Source: Endoryza foliicola
Lineage (GTDB): Bacteria > Bacteroidota > Bacteroidia > Chitinophagales > Chitinophagaceae
Length of the DNA: 64,000 nt
Assembly (NCBI GenBank): GCA_965226965.1
Contig: OZ245715.1
Coordinates: forward strand, 3,162,001 to 3,226,000
Reading direction: 5' to 3'
Positions 62,022 through 64,000 of this stretch are shown here, in pieces. Position numbers and translations under genes: made by a program. Position 1 is the stretch's first letter; every line of letters begins with the position of its first letter. The notes below the pieces were generated by a model, which did not search any database, was not told the DNA's origin, and saw nothing but the letters and a program-made list of their open reading frames with translations.

Positions 62022-62789
62022 CTAGTTCCATTGAATTGCAATGCCATGTTCGGTCAAATCTTTCTTTATTGCTATTGCATAATCCAAAGCAAATTTGCCA
62101 TCTCCATGAATGCAAATAGTATCAACCGGCAGTGCAATTTGTGATCCATCAACACACACAACGGTACCGGTAGTGGCCAATCGGGCAACCTGTTTTAGCA
62201 TCTCTTCTTTGTTTTCAATAAGCGCATTGGGGCTTTTTCTAGACGTGAGTGTTCCATCGATTTGATACGTTCGATCAGAAAAGCATTCTGATCTAACTTG
62301 AATACCTGCCTCTCTTGCCCATATTGCCATTCCCGACCCTGAAAGACAATACAATTGAGCTTCCGGAGCAACTTCTTTTACAGCATCGATGATTACTCCA
62401 GCTAATATCTTATCGTTAGCTGCCATGTTGTAAAGTGCCCCATGAGGTTTTACATGATGCAAAATTGCACCACTCCAATTCACCAACGCTTTTAAGCCTG
62501 CAATTTGAAAAATCAGTTCCTGAAACAATTGATTGGGGGCAGGCGCACAATTAGATCTACCGAAATTTTCACGATCGAAAAAAGAAGGGTGTGCTCCTAT
62601 TGCAAGGTTTTTATGATAAGCCGATTCTATAATAGTTGATGCTACAATTGGATCACCTGCATGTGCGCCACAGGCTAGATTTATGGAACTTACATAATCC
62701 AACAGTCGAAGATCTTGCTCCAATGAGTAGTTCCACAAATGAGTGGACTCTCCCATATCGCAGTTGATATCGATTACTTTTTTATCCAT
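62022..62789 (-). CDS. pxpA: 5-oxoprolinase subunit A (LamB/YcsF)
   Basis: The 255-residue protein has the LamB/YcsF signature VIDINCDMGESTHLW and SINLACGAHAGDP, then IGAHPSFFDRENFGR, and the ending VDTICIHGDGKFALDYAIAIKKDL. PxpA is the hydrolytic subunit of bacterial ATP-dependent 5-oxoprolinase, opening 5-oxoproline to glutamate. I use ATG 62789; an ATG at 62810 lies inside pxpC. It overlaps the end of pxpC by 16 nt. Confidence 0.93.
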   Translation of the reverse strand: MDKKVIDINCDMGESTHLWNYSLEQDLRLLDYVSSINLACGAHAGDPIVASTIIESAYHKNLAIGAHPSFFDRENFGRSNCAPAPNQLFQELIFQIAGLKALVNWSGAILHHVKPHGALYNMAANDKILAGVIIDAVKEVAPEAQLYCLSGSGMAIWAREAGIQVRSECFSDRTYQIDGTLTSRKSPNALIENKEEMLKQVARLATTGTVVCVDGSQIALPVDTICIHGDGKFALDYAIAIKKDLTEHGIAIQWN

Positions 62790-63760
62790 TGATTGATACG
62801 TTCTATGCATTGATCTACAATCCCCTTTAGTTCCTTTTGTTGTTCAATGTAACTATTTTCTGCTTCATAAAGTGAAACCAACTTGAAGTGCAAAGTTGAT
62901 CTAGGAGTTATTTGCCCAAGTTTATTCCAGTGAGCCTTTATTACATGGCCAACGCGCGGATAGCCACCTGTTGTTTGATGATCGGCATTCAATATGAGTA
63001 AGGCCCCATTTGGTAAAAGTTGCAGCGTGCCACGCTGAACACCGGTGGAAAGCATTTCCACTGGTTCAGTCAATTGTAAGGCATCTCCTTCCAAATTAAG
63101 GGCCATTCGATCAGAATTCGTTTTTATTTTATAAGGTTGCGAAATTTTAGTTTGAAAGTCCAAGACTTTGTTTGCTTCCTTTCCCGCAACTATTGATAGT
63201 ACATTTGATTCTTTATAAAAAGATACATCATCCACTTTCCATGCTAACTCTTTGATTGGATGATGGCAATCCATTTCAGGACAATTGAGTACCGATTCTT
63301 TAAACTCTATTCGATCCATTTTTACAAGTGATCTTCCTTGAAAGCCTCCAACTTTGGCTTTCAACAAAGTGGAATAACTATCCAACCATTTTTCGAGTTT
63401 AAAGCCCCCATGTACTGCAACATAGGTGCGAGCTCCAAAAACCGGCGATTCGAAATGTAATACCTGCCTTGCTCTCAAAAAAACGGGTTTGTTCATTGAA
63501 ATGGGAGTACCGTCAACATTTGGGGTAAAATTTGCCCCTGTAATGCTGATCAAACAATCTTTTTCAATTAATATTTGGGGAGCCGGAAAATGGCACTCTA
63601 AGACGGCCGCTTCCTGCGGGTTTCCAACTAAGGCATTGGCGAGTTGAAATGCGATTGGATCGGCAGCTCCACCGGGATTAATACCCCAGTGGCTATAGCC
63701 GAATCGGCCCAGATCTTGAAAACTGTCGAGTATTCCTGGTTTAATGATGAGTATCGACAT
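62774..63760 (-). CDS. pxpC: 5-oxoprolinase subunit C (biotin-dependent carboxyltransferase-like)
   Basis: The 328-residue protein starts ILIIKPGILDSFQDLGRFGYSHWGINPGGAADPIAFQLANALVGNP, the KipA/PxpC signature, and ends with the MLSTGVQRGTLQLLPNGALLILNADHQTTGGYPRVGHV segment. With PxpB it activates 5-oxoproline by phosphorylation for PxpA. The genes are ordered B-C-A with overlaps of about 16-20 nt, so production is coupled. Confidence 0.93.
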   Translation of the reverse strand: MSILIIKPGILDSFQDLGRFGYSHWGINPGGAADPIAFQLANALVGNPQEAAVLECHFPAPQILIEKDCLISITGANFTPNVDGTPISMNKPVFLRARQVLHFESPVFGARTYVAVHGGFKLEKWLDSYSTLLKAKVGGFQGRSLVKMDRIEFKESVLNCPEMDCHHPIKELAWKVDDVSFYKESNVLSIVAGKEANKVLDFQTKISQPYKIKTNSDRMALNLEGDALQLTEPVEMLSTGVQRGTLQLLPNGALLILNADHQTTGGYPRVGHVIKAHWNKLGQITPRSTLHFKLVSLYEAENSYIEQQKELKGIVDQCIERINQWIKK

Positions 63761-64000
63761 GCTTTAAGGAATTCAAGTGATGATATTCTTCTAAACTTAT
63801 TGGAACAAACTTTACCTGATCTCCAGGTTTCCAAAAAACGGGATACGTTTTTGTAGGATCAAAAATGGTTATGGGAGTTCTTCCCAGAACATGCCAGCCA
63901 CCCGGACTTTTAAAAGGATAGATACCGGTTTGCCACCCGGCAACAGCTACTGATCCGGCTTCAATGTTTTCGGGTCTGTCTTTTCTCTTTGTAAACAAAT
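63741..64000 (-). CDS. pxpB: 5-oxoprolinase subunit B (partial)
   Basis: The frame continues past the right edge, leaving 85 or more C-terminal residues. The text IEAGSVAVAGWQTGIYPFKSPGGWHVLGRTPITIFDP is the KipI/PxpB C-terminal signature, with a conserved Gly-Gly-Trp and GRTP loop. PxpB with PxpC forms the kinase part of 5-oxoprolinase. Its stop overlaps the pxpC start by 20 nt. Confidence 0.9.
   Translation of the reverse strand, partial: LFTKRKDRPENIEAGSVAVAGWQTGIYPFKSPGGWHVLGRTPITIFDPTKTYPVFWKPGDQVKFVPISLEEYHHLNSLKHVDTHH

Noticed and set aside
1..64000. Phage, IS, integron or CRISPR elements
   Set aside because: No transposase, integrase, terminal repeats or spaced direct repeats were seen on either strand.

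Overview
The window looks like a chromosomal segment of a Bacteroidota bacterium, probably family Chitinophagaceae (a Sediminibacterium-like organism is my guess, not proven). The basis is AT-rich DNA, promoters of the Bacteroidota type (TTTG about 18-19 nt before TAnnTTTG), few Shine-Dalgarno sequences, and families typical of the phylum: UpxY antiterminator, DUF4199, DUF2851, carboxypeptidase-regulatory/TonB beta-barrel receptors and a GlmU-like protein. I see no phage, insertion sequence, integrase or CRISPR array.

Region 1-6.7 kb (minus strand) is a capsule or exopolysaccharide operon: UpxY antiterminator, a UDP-sugar dehydrogenase/epimerase pair of TviB/TviC type, a Wza-like export lipoprotein, a Wzc-like tyrosine autokinase and a truncated ABC exporter. 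A 713-bp non-coding leader precedes it. Region 7.4-14.2 kb (plus) is one tight operon: a dihydroorotase-like protein with a broken metal site, DUF4199, GT2 and GT4 glycosyltransferases, and all four enzymes of the GDP-D-glycero-D-manno-heptose route (HddA, GmhA, HddC, GmhB).

Region 14-26.7 kb is mixed: LepA, a CBS protein, a GNAT protein, acyl-CoA-binding protein, a Wzx-like flippase with a membrane sulfatase, a glycosyltransferase with a KirBac channel, TpiA, a GlmU-like protein, ribosomal protein L31 type B and YajQ. Between 26.7 and 26.9 kb lies a 29-codon lipoprotein gene with its own terminator. Region 27-35.4 kb holds a TonB-type receptor with an operator-like palindrome, Lgt, bacilliredoxin, Hsp20, two secreted proteins and arginine decarboxylase. 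Region 35.5-43 kb contains the thrS-infC-rpmI-rplT translation cluster, but infC and rpmI are separated by about 4.2 kb carrying a 1133-residue ThuA/sugar-dehydrogenase/cytochrome protein and a TMEM220-like protein.

Region 43-45 kb has two tandem secreted paralogs. Region 45-54.4 kb (minus) has an M28 peptidase, an MFS transporter, and an apparent Fdx-IscX-KdsC-UbiA-Maf-DUF2851 run preceded by an S41 peptidase. A tRNA-His follows at 54.5 kb, then DUF445, a second receptor, an SGNH hydrolase and a DUF4407 protein. The right edge is a 5-oxoprolinase operon (PxpB, PxpC, PxpA) with an NRAMP-like transporter that lacks the usual metal-binding residues.

Coordinates of several starts were moved inward from the longest open frame where an internal ATG, the promoter position or a terminator hairpin made this more sensible. 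Domain limits and residue numbers were counted by hand, and no database search was possible.
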